Shown here one piece after another: positions 11,002 to 24,300 of a DNA stretch of 64,000 nucleotides. Below the pieces are notes generated by a model. It was not told the DNA's origin. It saw only the letters and a program-made list of their open reading frames with translations, and made no database searches. The position numbers and the translations under genes were made by a program. How positions within the stretch are numbered: the stretch's first letter is position 1; each line of letters begins with the position of its first letter. Origin of the DNA: Aphrocallistes beatrix (taxonomy: Eukaryota; Porifera; Hexactinellida; Sceptrulophora; Aphrocallistidae); assembly GCA_963281255.1 (NCBI GenBank), contig OY725502.1, positions 992,001 through 1,056,000 of the forward strand, in the 5' to 3' direction.

Positions 11002-14000
11002 ATGCCATTTTTGGGCCATTCGAGTCACTACTCAAAGGACTCTAAAGAATCAGGTGGCAAGAAATGGATTAAGACGCCCACTGGATGGAAGCCGATTGAG
11101 CAAACAGGAGAAGTCAGTCATACCGACACAGAAGTAGAAGGGACAGAAGAAGTTAACCGGTAAGTAATAAAATAATTTGTATTTAATACTTTAATAAAGT
11201 TCCCTCCTAACCATCATTAATAACCCCTACCTAGTCTGAACTAACTTATATTTTCAATTTATTTATTTATCCAAACGGTTGTATTGGTTATCTCGGAAAA
11301 CTCAAGTGTTTAATTCGAGAAATTTCCTATATATTGCCAACTGTCCCGTTTTTGGCGGGATGTCTCGCTTTTTTTTCACTCTTCTATTGAGCTAATTTTC
11401 TCGAGTGTCCCGCTTTTACATGAAATTTCTCCATTATGTCCCGCTTTTTTGTATCATATGTATAATATATTTATATTGCGTCCCGTCATGTTCCCGCGAA
11501 ATTCAACGCGCGTCCCACCTTTATCATGGCTCAGGTTGACATGTATGCTTTATACAAGTAAAACATCGCTCTATACTAAATATTCGTGTCTATTTTAGCA
11601 ATGATACAGAAGAAATGCGAAAAACCCTTGGTAAGAATAAATTTACATCACTTGAATTTAATACATTTGTCGATTGAAAGTTAATTAATGAAATTCTAGA
11701 GAGCTCATTTGTCAAATGCATCAAAAGAAAACAAGGAACTTCAAGAGAGGTGGGCTATTTTACGAAAATAATTCTCCATCACATTTGTATACTAAAAATT
11801 CATTTTAAATTCTCCACAAATCATTTAGAGCTCAAGTTACATTTCCATCGGGCAAGCGATGCAGCAGATGCATCTAGTCATCGCCTGCGAGGACTACCGC
11901 TATCAGTCATTCGCCCTTCAGGTTATCAGACAAGTTAATACTTAGTTCTGAAATTCTTCCTGGATCGAGCAATATTTTATTAAAAAGTTGAAACGTAAAT
12001 TTCGCTCTGCATTTTCTATGTATTTATACCTAGGTTGTGATGCTTTTATTTCACGAGACAGTCTACCCTTGTCTATCTGGTTCAGCACAGATATACATAA
12101 TCACAACATTGGATACAGTCATTAATAGCGGTGAGTTCCCTCTTCTAACGATATCTTGCTTTCAGTGGGAACTTTCTTCTATAGCAGTGGCGGGCAACCT
12201 TAATCCTTAAGTGGGCCATAATTGGGGCCCATAAAGCGGGCCCCAAATCTGTCAGTTCTTGTTACGATCACATCACCATGGCCGGAGCAAGAACTGACAT
12301 TAGAACCTATATGGAAGCAATGTAACAACTAAAATTATACTTATAAAAGCAAAAATAAGTAAAATAAATTGAATCATCATATAATGATTATAGAAAATAT
12401 ATTGATATTCAGCATCAATTTCATACAAAAATTAGGCGGGCCCATTTTGTATTACAATCACTAACACGCGGGCCCCATAATAGAGTGTTTTGGAAGAGTC
12501 GCGGGCCATCAAATTTAGCCTCGTGGGTCCCAAATGGCCCGCTGGCCCCAGGTTGCCCACCGCTGTTCTATAGTTTATTATGATAATTTCTCCAGTTATT
12601 AAAAGGGATGAAAGCTGCACTGAAGTTCTACTTTGTGTGAATGCGATCATATCGAGTCTCGAACACGGTAACTTCACTTTAATTTAAGACCAAGCCGCAC
12701 TATAGAACGTTATTACACGGAATTCTAGTTGCTAATGATCCAGTCGGCTCTCACTCAAAGAAACGAGCTCAAATCCATTTGAAGAAGATAGAGAGAGGGA
12801 AAGCAGCTATGTTGGAGCACCTAGAAGAGGTATACGCTGTAAGGAGCAGCCCGCATATCTTCACTCTCCCGCGCGACTGTCTCAGACAAGTCCTCATATG
12901 TATCAAGAGCCCTGTGGATATTGTTCACTTTGGAATGACTTGTAGGTTCGTTCTTGATTGTATTACACGGAATTCTAGTACTTGTCCTAAGCTTCATATA
13001 CTACATTATAATTATAAACTCCCAAACTAGATACTTATGTTTGAACAAGATTTAAGGCTGAAACGCACCATTTAAAAATTAGTTTCCATTGGGGCTTCTT
13101 GGAAAAAGTTAAATAAATTACAATTCTCTATTTGAGTTCTAATGGACTGAATTGATATACAAAACAAGCTGAGCATTAAAAGTCTAGAGTCAAATTAAAA
13201 TTGCTTATGCCGTTTGTTTAATCTGAAAAAGGACATACTGTACACATCATACCGTGACAATATTCTGTAGGTCACGATACTACCCAAAAAGCTAATTGAT
13301 ATTCCTCCATCTCACTCACTACAACAATGACTTCATGTATTTAATATAATTTGCATGATTACTGTTTCCAAAATCTTGAACAACAAGTTGAGCGTGATTG
13401 AGATTAGTTAATAACTAAGCCAAGATGTGTCTAGGGAGAAATTTGATAGCAATCACAATCAATCAATTCTTAGTGCAGCTCCTGCTAGGGACATGCTGAT
13501 AGGAGGGTTGTAGTACGTACGCACGTGTCCTGTGAAGAAGAATCCTCGAGATATTAACATGGGAAATATACATTTTCCATTTAAAGATAATTAATATCTC
13601 AACGCGGCTAGTATAGGATATTACCCATTCGTACTGGTAATGCACACAAATATATATTACACACTCGTCAGTATTCCACGATACAACACAGCATTTATAT
13701 ACACATATTTCCATACCTTGAAGTTCTTGGGATATTATTAATATCTAAATTTTTCGTTATTTAATTTCGCATTCACCGCTAGGGAGACCTGGTCTATCGT
13801 CTGCACCACCAGATTATGGACAGATACCATTAGAACGTACTGCCCCCCTCAGAAATACTCACAAATAATGGTTAGTTAGTCTGTAAATATGATTACTAGG
13901 CTAGCTCGATAACCTGATCTGCTACGTAGTGAAAATACTAGAATCGGTTTAATAAGTTGTTGCTCATATTTCAAATCTTCAAAAACACTGTAATGTGAAC

Positions 14001-14885
14001 CGATAAGTTCATACGTAAAGGCAATCCTTACTACACATGTGATGAAGTATTCCTATTTATTTTAAACAGGACTGTATTAAATATGACCCCTCCTATCAGG
14101 CCATCCGACCTAAACTGCAACTCACAACGGAAGAAGCAATAGAGATATACAGACAATGGTACAGGTAAAGAGGCACAATACCGTGTGTGACGTATCACGA
14201 GTAAATTTGTACTGATCGATCAGTACAATTGAGACTCTTGAGTCTTGACTAGTGGTGAAGGTGGTTGGCTGGTACTAATTTTTAATATTATTCCTTTATG
14301 TAAAGGATGAATATGCATAGAATTGACAGTGATTCCAAGACCGCTTTTCTTTCATCCCACCAACTACCACTAAATATGAATAACAGATTTATGTAACAAT
14401 GTGCAACGAAATCAAATGCAAATTGATAACTTTGTGAAATACAGATGATAAATACGAGTTTTCAATTGGCAATTAGCATGTTCACCTTAAGGTCAGATAT
14501 TCTGTGCAGCTGTGGTTATTAAGTAGTTCTAAGTAATCTTTCTTAGAGAAAATCATGTGAAGTATACCCGCATCCATCAACCACTATTGCTATGCTCTCT
14601 GTGTGAATTCTTGCATTGGAAGGTAAGTATGAAGTTTTAAATACTTCAATGGTTGATTAATTTTCAGGATTGCGAGCTATTAAGCAGTATATTCCTTATA
14701 AAGAGCTACTGAGATTCCCCTGCTAATAATACGTACATATTTACAAGTGTTAGCGATCCTATCATCTCTTCTACTAGGGATCATCTCACCCCTGTATCGT
14801 CAAACCGAATCGCACTCGATTTCAGATGAACAACGCTGATCCTTCGCCTGTAAGCCCACTGGAGTTTATCAACATGTTCATGTGA
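11002..14885 (+). CDS. FBXO32: F-box protein of the FBXO25/FBXO32 (atrogin-1) family
   Basis: Substrate receptor of an SCF ubiquitin ligase. Eleven exons: 11002-11159, 11599-11630, 11700-11749, 11829-11921 (or 11933), 12034-12130, 12596-12667, 12729-12945, 13783-13870, 14070-14164, 14547-14622, 14778-14885. They join in phase to about 361 residues (human FBXO32 355, FBXO25 367). The start MPFLGHSS...KKWIKTPTGWKP matches MPFLGQDW...NWVKTADGWK. A VKCIKRKQGTSRE...SIGQAMQQ block, an F-box-like stretch (FTLPRDCLRQVLICI...VHFGMTCR), LCSLCEFLHWK and the C-terminal SPLEFINMFM agree with the family. The weakest splice is the end of exon 4. The third exon is diverged but in phase. The intron 12131-12595 contains a hAT-like MITE. 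Confidence 0.9.
11335..11545. repeat. Dispersed repeat with GTTGGCA...TGCC-type ends, in FBXO25/32 intron
   Basis: The stretch from TTGCCAACTGTCCCG to GGTTGACATGTATGC has repeated TCCCGCTTTT motifs. It matches, in reverse complement, the block at about 49455-49620 (CATGTCAACCTG ... GGTTGGCATGTAT). The ends are weakly inverted, so this is probably an old non-autonomous element. Confidence 0.55.
12185..12565. mobile_element. hAT-like MITE, 381 bp, in FBXO25/32 intron
   Basis: The ends are CAGTGGCGGGCAACCT and AGGTTGCCCACCGCTG, with the 8-bp duplication TTCTATAG at 12177-12184 and 12566-12573. The inside is rich in GGGCCC. No open frame. Confidence 0.88.
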
Positions 14886-15349
14886 TAACTGTGCCAGGTG
14901 CTCTGCATTCCAGTGGAATATTTTATACTTCCCAACTGTACATTGCAATAATTGTAATAATACATTTAATGAAAACACATAACCGCTGTTGTGAATGGTT
15001 GTTCGGATAATATTATCTGTGTTAATTAAAAATCAAACATTGAACAATTCTGTTAGGGGGCACCACATAACTCATACATAAGATATGTACATGTCATAAG
15101 ACATACTAAAAATAATCTAGGTGGGACAGTATACGATGATTAGCATACAAGTAAAAGAGTAGATTCTAATAAAACCAATCGAATTAGGTGAGAGGCCCTT
15201 GGAGAAATTACTTTTTTACACGAATAAAAAAACCAAAGATGTAAAAGTAGGTATTAAAGGTATTTAAAAATACAGGATAGCAGGCAACATAGTCAGTCAT
15301 TGTTGGCTGTGATGTCGGGTGTAGACACGGTGATAAAAACGTTTGAAGA
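14886..15349. other. Intergenic, FBXO25/32 to Phactr (convergent)
   Basis: AT-rich spacer between two convergent gene ends. I see no gene and no structured element. Confidence 0.4.
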
Positions 15350-18300
15350 TTAGGGCTTGTGGAACCTAGATAGAAATAAATAGTTCAGACATTTGTTCAT
15401 CTTTCAGTGAATTGGTTAGAAAAAACTTGTGATGGATAATTGGGATTTATTAGAAAATTAGATTACACATCCTATTAGTGCAGTGGTTCCCAACCTGGGG
15501 TCCATGGACCCCTTAGTGGTCTAGAGGATTCGAAATTTTGTGTTATGGTTAATTGGAAGGGGTCCACAGAATATAGAAAAATTTTATAGAGGGTCCACAG
15601 CCCAAAAAAGGTTGAAAACCGCTGTATTAGTGACTAGCAGATTCAAAACAGTTGACTCCGCTTGCAGCCACTTTGAGAAAGAATTTTGGACCAATTAAAA
15701 ACACACCAGAAAGTTGGATAAATATTTAACTATCACAGTATTTGAAAGTCCCATGTTAATTAATTTATTAAAATGATTCCTACCGTGTATACACAGTGCT
15801 TTCAGGATGCACGTCCATTTCTTTCTCTTTAAAACTGTTCAGCTCTTGTCTGATCATTGCCTAAGTATAGTATTATGATATTATTGACGAAATTAATCTT
15901 TTCAATTCTCCGAATTAGCAAAATTTTGCAATGCACATTAATGTATTATTTGTATATTTACTTTATCTTCGGCTGTTAATCGTGTCCATGGCTTGTCTGC
16001 TCGTCTATCGTAATCGAGAGCCTCTGCTACTTCGGCATAGTCCGCGAATGATCTATGTTATTGAAGTTAATTTATGGAAAAAAGATATATATTCTATCAA
16101 CACAAACACTCCAATCTTACATTAGAATCTTTCGATCTCTCAGTTCTTTTACTGTTGGTCTTCTACTCAACTAGATATAAGATGGTAGTTGTTGGTATTA
16201 ACCATTCCGAAAAACAGGTAGATGAGCATGCATACGTATGCACGTCATTATGCGATATGAGTACTCACCTGTCTAACCAAGTTGTTTTGTTTCTCTTGCA
16301 ATTCCTGCTTCCAGGGCTTATTGCTCTCTAACAACATATGCACAATAATTACATGATTGTGAAGGTTATAAGTATGAGTAAAAAAGCTAGATTCTTCTAG
16401 AACTTTCCATCAGTTATTAACTCACTTTTCAGAATGCCCCTGCTCTCGAGGTCTTCCTTATTCGGTCGCTGGCTCAGTCGCCTCAACAAAGAGGTCTCCA
16501 CCAGAGCCTTCCTCTCCGCAGTCGGCACTGAAAATGGAAGATAATCCGTTAACAGATCTCGGTATATATAAAGCTGTTCGAAAACATCGGCGATTTTTAT
16601 TCGCATCAGCTCCATTATAACTCACGTTGACTAGTATTTTGCTAGAATTTACAAATAAGATTCTAACTTTTTATGGTCATTATATAATTATAAAATTATG
16701 CACAAGAACCATGGCCAGACACAAAATAAACGACATGCATGAATGCATACAGACATTCCAAAAAATAGCTGTCTAATACTCTCCTGTCTGTGGCCACTAT
16801 TGAAATAAATTCACTCAGGAGTTGATAAACTTTGTAATAGGATAGGAATATTAAACAATATCAAATTGTGTAGTGCAGAAAAAAACAGCTGAAAAGCTGG
16901 TTATTCAAGGCTATATTTCCAAAGGTATTTATAAGCGGGGACATTTTGGAAGTGATTACGTTCTAACTTCTAATACATATTTAGTTTAGCTGAATTCGAG
17001 TTACAAAAGTGTGTTATAAAAGAAATGAATGACTTCAAATGGTCGCGATATTCTTCAACATTCAGAACGGCAGTTTGTAGCGAGTACTGCAGCCGTGGAT
17101 AGCGGCTATCTTATTGAACAAAGGCTTCTTCATGCAGGTACAACTCGTATGTAATGAGAATGGAATGTATGTTAGTCTTAGATGCAAATGAAGAAACATG
17201 CAAACTTCAGTAGCTTCTATCGATTATTTGCGAACTATTACACTTCTAATCACCTCGTATTAACACGATTTACTTTTTTGATCAGCGAAGCCCGACAGAG
17301 AAATTCTTATGATCGAATTTCCACGATTTCTCTACTTCATTCCGTTCATTTCTAAACTTAATAATTAAACCCATTCAATGAAATTGAATTTTGCTAACTC
17401 AATTCCGATTAAGTCATTTTGGGCGGGGAAGCCATAGAAATTTGGGGTCCAAGCTATAAATAGAATGGACCCCAGGTCATTGATGTTAAATTTAAAACAG
17501 GAATTTTGTGGAATAAATGCATTTAAATACCGAATTATATTTATCATAAAAATTAGCTAAGCAATTTATTAGCCATCACATCTGTTAGCAAAAAACACAC
17601 TGAAAAACACCTGCTGAAAATTTATAGAATACTGTTAATAATTAATAGTTTTCTGTCCAGGTGAAGTCCAGAATAATTAATCATGTTATTCAACCACGAT
17701 CTGACTTTTTCATGACACTAACTAACCAGAACTGATTTAACATAACATCAAATATACCCACAATAACCACATAACCGATAGTGCAGAGTGGAGCAAAATG
17801 AATTTGTTTAAAAGTGTCGATGTGAGCAGAAAAGAAATAGGATCCTACGTTTAACGACCTAATCCCTGATTATTCTTCTTATCGAGCTAATGATTGGAGC
17901 ACAAACGTATAGAAGATAAGAATACTAATATTGGAACTAAAATGTTGTGTGTCACTAATATCACACTGTTAGGGCAGCATACTGGTGACCCTGTAGTTGA
18001 ACTAATTCGGAAGCCTGAGACGAGGGTCATGTGTAAGTTATGAAAATCATTCTATTGATGTAATGGCATTAAATGTTCATAGTTTGCTTTCTCGTGCATG
18101 AGAGAATACATTCAATATTCGTCCTTCAACTTAGTACACTGATATGCTAGTGAAGGGTAATATACTATGTAACCAAAACAAAGTTGTATGATTTTATTCT
18201 AAGAATCCTCTGACATTGTTTAGTTAATATGGTCATGTGGTGACTTGAATAAACCGAACTATTATTAAAATTATATATGTACTACTAAGCAATCTCTCAA

Positions 18301-21300
18301 GTACCTACGACGTCTTCTTCTCTGTCTCCGTGTCCATAGACCATTTTCTTGGCGATTGAATCATGGCGCATTATTTTACGCGCGAGAGTGCTCGTCGGGA
18401 GCAGTTCCATCTCCGCATCCAACTCTACACGGAAGAGATTGTTTCAAGAATTAATAAATTAAGACATTAATGAATATTTAAGATATGTATTAGCATAACA
18501 TTTCATATTAATTAGAACTATTTGAATAGTAGGATTAGCACTAGCGGACTCTGCGAGGTCATGGTATAATCATAAGTAATATAGTGCAATCATTCACTAA
18601 TCTTGTTCTTTCATTAGCACAGTAATTAAGATAATTCTGTAAATTCGCAATTAATAATGCAGTTTGAGGAATTGCACAACTTGTAAGTATCAAACGAACG
18701 CTACTAAACTAGAATCGAGACAAAGTCCAACACATGGTCATCATTTCATTGAATTACAAGCGCGCTTCGCTTGCTTGCGCTGCGCGGCTGGCGGACACTT
18801 TGTGTCCGCCGGAGGCTCCCTTCGGTCGCCTGGGGTCACATTGGTTAATTATAAGGGAGATAACATCTCTAAATACGTCTGTCCTACTGTTATAATCTAT
18901 ATCGCACGAAAAATTACCAAATTTAAAATTTTTGATGAGTAATGATGACGTCATAACAAAGTGATGAGTCATCATTTATTGATGATAGTTGCATCATATG
19001 TGAGATATGTTAGTATACATATTCTATTAGAATTTCAGCCTTCTATCTCCTATAATGGCTGAGTTATGCTCGAATAACTGTTGCTTAACTTTTAAAAATG
19101 TGACAATGACGTCATAATTCCATGATGAGTCGACATTTTGCTCTGAGCTCAGAACTTACTGGAGCCATAGCCAAAATACTCCCACAGCCAAAAATTAGCT
19201 TTCTATGACCGGCTTTCTTCAATCAATTCGTTACATATATATATATATATATATATGTATACATTAATCGAGTTTTAATAGTAAGGATAGAATCATGATT
19301 ATGGACTAAAGTGCTTCACTTGTAATTTGATATAAAAATAAAAGCAAACAATTTGATGCCAAATCAGGGACGTCCCAGAATTTGGGCAAGGCCCGGGGCC
19401 GGTTCGGACAAAGAGAAAAAATCCGGACTGGCAGGATCAGACCCGGGACAGAGGGCTCAGATGCCCCCTGAGACAGTCCTGTGTTAGAAACGAGTAGGCC
19501 AACAGGGTAGAGAGTATAGATATAACTTGCCTTCATCAGAATCATCATCAGGATTAATGACGAGGTAGCCACACTGAGAATTCCGCTCCTGTCTGAACTG
19601 GTCTGCTGACACGCCCTTGGGCAGGTAGGAGTGGTAGGGAGGAGGGGGACCACGGATCAATAAATCTGGATTCATTAATTCAAGATCAAAACTGAGAAAG
19701 GAATCTACGTAGGTATATACTCTAGCATATAATTGGACCGGAAGGAACTGCACCTTGTTTCTGTAGCTTGGGGGATTCTTGCTTGGGTGAGCTGAACTGT
19801 ATTCTCGGCTGGGCTTGAGTATGCTGCTGGTTGGAGGGAGGGGAGTATACGTTGTTCCGGGAGGACTCCGGGACAGAGTGGGTGCCTGGGGGGTGGGTCA
19901 GACTGGGGTGGGGATTGCTGGAGACTACGATGTTGGAGATGCTGCGCGGCATTTGGTTGCCGTTCTGATAGAGCGGATTATTAGGATCATCAGGGGTACC
20001 CTGAAAAAGAATTGAGTTAATTATTCGATTTGCTAATATAAATATCCATTGTCCATATCATTATTATAGGTAGAAATGTGAATGTGGGCATTCTAGGAAT
20101 CCTTAGTTGAATACTGCACACTTCTATCTGTCTGCAATTCCTAATCAGCCATGGACAAATCGCTGTGGTTTCTAATTCCAAATTAAAAACTATGGATTCA
20201 TGGTCCTGATTATGTTCCATTGTACATGCATAGGGAACAGAATCTATCAGTGAAGTTACCGTGATCTGCCCTGAAGGCAGTGTGTAGCTGGAGAATTTGT
20301 TGTGCTGCCCCACTGTGTGCTGCTGGTGCAGCTGTGGATTAAAGTGGTGCGGAGGAGAGATGAGAGGGTTGTGCTGCATGTAATGTGGGTGGTAGGAGTC
20401 CATCACGTGTTTGGATCGGTGAGATGTCAAGATCACGCCTCCGTTCTCTGAGTCGAACGCGTCTGTGCTGCTACGAGTTGGGCGAGGGTTTGAGTTCGGA
20501 AAGTCGACTGGAAGAGAGAGAGAGAGTTAACTTGTTTATGATTCACTTCTGCTGTCTATTTATATCTGTGAAATGAGTGTTGTGAAGTTGACTAAACCTA
20601 GCTTACCATCTGGATCTGGCTGTAGGAATCCTCTCCTGATCAAATCTTCTCTCTTGCTCCTGACTGAAAGATTTCTCTCCAGCGCTACAGAGATAGGACA
20701 CAACTCAGATGTGATCAACATAACAGTAAATATTAACATAATAAAGTTGACATTATAATGTTAATTTCCATTAGAATACTCGCCCTAAATAAGAGCGCAC
20801 ATCGAATAGCAATGCACACGTACCACCAGCTCAAATCTGGGGAAGCTGAATAAGATAGATAATTGAAGTCGGATGTATTGACATGCTAAGAGTATCTGGA
20901 TGGTCAAGTGTTAAGTTAAACTGCATTTAGATCCGTTAATGTCAAAACTCTGCTTGTAAGAAAGTATAAATAGAATTTGAATTTTTTTTTTATTAACGTT
21001 AATTAAGCAGTGTACTTGCAGTCTAGAGAGTTATTACTAAGGCGTTAGGACTAGGAAGCAGACATTGTACACAACCTTCAGCGTATAACGGTAGAATAAG
21101 CAATTTTATTCCCCAAGGCTCTTCCAAATGGTAAACGCATTTATTAAAATCTAAAATTAGTGTTCTTGACAAGGTCTCAAATGAGTTTAGAAATCTGGAT
21201 CAGGAACGCGGATCTCACGGTTTTTTTCTTAATTTTTAGGGGGGTGTTCATTAGCTTCATTAGCTCTATAATATACCAAGATTCTTCAAGTTAGTATACC

Positions 21301-24300
21301 TATTGATTTATATGACGATAAAAATTTCAAATAGGTTGGGGGAGGGAGGGGTGCGGCACCCCCAGTTTTGTAGCTAGAGATTACATGAAAAATTTATTTA
21401 TTAATTGTCTTTATTTAAGTACATGTAGAATGCTAAATATACATTCCTTGCTTTATCGTTACCCTCCATGCATGGTTGTTGCTTAATATCGAAATTAAGA
21501 CAATATGGAAATATTTTTACTTATTGCCCCCACCCGGTTTATTATTACTTTTCAAAAATTGACGCCTGTGGGCCTATGAATAGGATCTCGTTCGTACAAA
21601 AGGCTCCAGCCACTGGTATAAAATATATGGTAAATATCAAACTTCTGAACAACCCACTCTCCTATAGAATTAATGTTAGTTCAAAGGACGATAGAACCAG
21701 CGCCGCCACAACAATTCAGGTAGGAATGACGAGGATATGTAAGTTTCCGAGTTTAATCTTGATCTCGCCTTCAAACCACCAAGAATGCTCAACCCAGGCT
21801 TTGCTGAGGTCGCATATTAGAACCATGACGTGCTTACTAACGTTGAAAAGAGTGACTCAAGGTTTATTGAGGCTATTATGCCAATTATAATGAGAAGCTT
21901 TCTCTTACGGAAAACTTCAAAGGCAAACTTCAATTGTTCAAAATATAATTCAATAATTTGTGAATGAATGCTTCAATAGCGGAGTCATCTGGAGGAATGG
22001 CGGTCAACTGACCTCAATATCTCATTACAGATGGTTGACTAATGATCTTCCTATGCTTACGAGTACACCTCACGTCTATCTTAATTCTATACTAAGCTGG
22101 AAGCTAGCATTGAAGAATGAATCTCTTCCAACTAATCATATTCTAATATGTACTTCTGTTTGTGATATCACACTCGTAAACAGGTTTCCAGGTTTCCAAA
22201 TCAAGCAGCGAAACTATTTGCAATGGGTCAAACGAGTGCTTTGATCTAAACTAAACTGATAAATATTTAATCATAGTACTGCGTATAAAACTAATCAAGC
22301 GGAAATACTCCAGTTTAGTAATGGCAGAGCATATAGCATATTCACATGATTCAGTGCTGAGAGAAAATATCTAAATCTAATAGAAAGACTGTAAAATTGT
22401 TCAGTCGGCAAATAAGTTTCATGGAGAATGAATTAATTATTTCTCGGATTCGATGACTTAGAAACATCGCAATTACATATTTGTTGAATTTAACATCACT
22501 TTAACACAAATACGTAAAGAGATATGTAATTAGGATAAGCAGTGAGACTAGTAAGATAAATGACGTCACTAAAACTCTAACGGGTCTTAAGCTTACAATA
22601 AAATGATTATTCACTGTGAAATCAGAGTTGAGTTGAGGTGCGATTAAAGTGTTTCAACAGTTTCTACTACTTCCCGTTTAACCGACAGTCCTACTAGTTT
22701 CGCTTTTTCTCTCGCATTCTGGAATAAAACGCGGGGATCCATTGGTTTAGTGAGGATCCCTGGATCTCGAAGTGGGAGGGGCATTTCAAACTGGAGTTCA
22801 GTTTTGGGTTTCACAGGGACAGGGAGCTCTAGATTGTCCGGGAGAATAGGTACGGGGTCAGGAGAGGGCAGAGGAGAGGAGTCTCTCTGCAGCTCTACTC
22901 TAGGATCTGAGTGTAGGAACTCAGGCGACCGGAGTCCTTCGGCGGAGTGAGAGCGATTCAGGAGGCCCTGTGCGTCCGAGAGGGAACCTTTCTTCGCCCG
23001 CGATCCCTTGCAGAGACGGGGATCACTCTGCGTCGAGTCAGAGCGAGATAGGACCGGTCTAATCTGGTTGGAGGAGAGGGAGTGGGACGAGTGGTCCGAG
23101 AAGAAGGGGATGTCCCCGCTGTTAGGGGATATGAGGGGGGATGGGCTCTCATTAGGCGGCGAACCGACAGGACCTGCGTCGATGGTAAGCGCTTTCTCCT
23201 CAATGTCATCACTGAGGAAGGAGAGGGGACTGATGGGGGGCTGTCCGGGTTCGTCGCTCTCGTAGTTGATCGGCTGGTAGGCAGGAGGAGTAGGGTCCCG
23301 CGGGATAGCACTTGTGTCAGGGGGAAGTCTGGGAGGAGGGTGCGGGAGGGGGTACCTGTTGGGAGGAGGCCCCCTGAGGTACTGTGGAGCTCGAGGGAAA
23401 TGGGAGATGAACTGTGGATGCGGAGTCCTGTATCCGAAGTGTCTGGACATTGGAATGGATCTCGGGCGTGGATCGGATTTGATGGGGTTGAAACCGGGCC
23501 TGACACCCTGAGGGGGGAAGGGGTACCTCTGGTGAGGAGGGTGGGTAGGATGACGGGGCGTAGGATCCATTTCAGATTGGGGAGGGTACCCCATTGGGGG
23601 AGGAGAGGAGAGTGCGAAATGTGCGGGACGTATTTTCTGCTCTTCTTGTGGTGCGGCTGAGTAGAGGTGAGATAATGGAGTGTCGAAGTTTTGTTCGTTC
23701 TCTCTCTGTCCTCCTGCTGTCAACGGACGCCCCTTTACAAGGGCCCAGGCCTTCTCCAATAGCTTCATTGTCTCCTCGTTAAGAGGTGCGTGCGAGAACT
23801 TGCAGTTGTCTCCTTGGTAACAGGTGAGCCCTTTGTGGAAATACTTACAAGGGAACTCCTCGTGGTAGTAGTTGCAGTTGCTGCCCTTCTGACACGTGTC
23901 TTGCAGGTAAAACTTGCATACGTCTGGAATGCGCTTAGTGGGCGGGGCTACACCCTTGAACTGAGGGAGATGCGAGTAGTTACAGGCGTCCCCCTTGTTG
24001 CAGTAGCCGTACATCTTCCAGTACATGCACACTGCGCTCTCAGTACAGAACTGAGGCTGCATCACAGTGGAGCGGAATGTGTCATTGGACCAGTACTCGC
24101 GCTTACTCTCGCGTCGGATGTTATTCGAACTCGCTTTCCCGCCCTTGTTCTTCCTGTTCTTCTTTCTCTTCTTGCCGCGACCGAACATAACTTCTTTAGC
24201 ATTCCGCTTCAGATTATCAGCATTCTCTCCAGCCAACACAGCTAGGTCCATCTGCTCCTTATGAGCAATCACGTCTGACAGCGATACCGGCTCTTCTTTC

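Noticed and set aside
12668-12688. 21-bp intron in FBXO25/32
   Set aside because: Too short; the acceptor at 12727-12728 gives a normal 61-bp intron and keeps phase.
17365-17547. Minus-strand frame in a Phactr intron as a possible missing RPEL exon
   Set aside because: No RPxxxEL motif and no fitting phase.
17960-18040. Possible exon reading [15 protein letters not shown] on plus
   Set aside because: A single short open stretch with a GTAAGT-like end but no partner exon on the plus strand; lies in a minus-strand gene intron.
21468-21890. 140-codon plus-strand frame in Phactr intron 1
   Set aside because: No family resemblance and composition like surrounding intron.
22958-23660. Long frames overlapping the ZC3H4-type gene on both strands
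   Set aside because: Shadow frames of a GC-richer coding region; only the 774-codon frame has family motifs.
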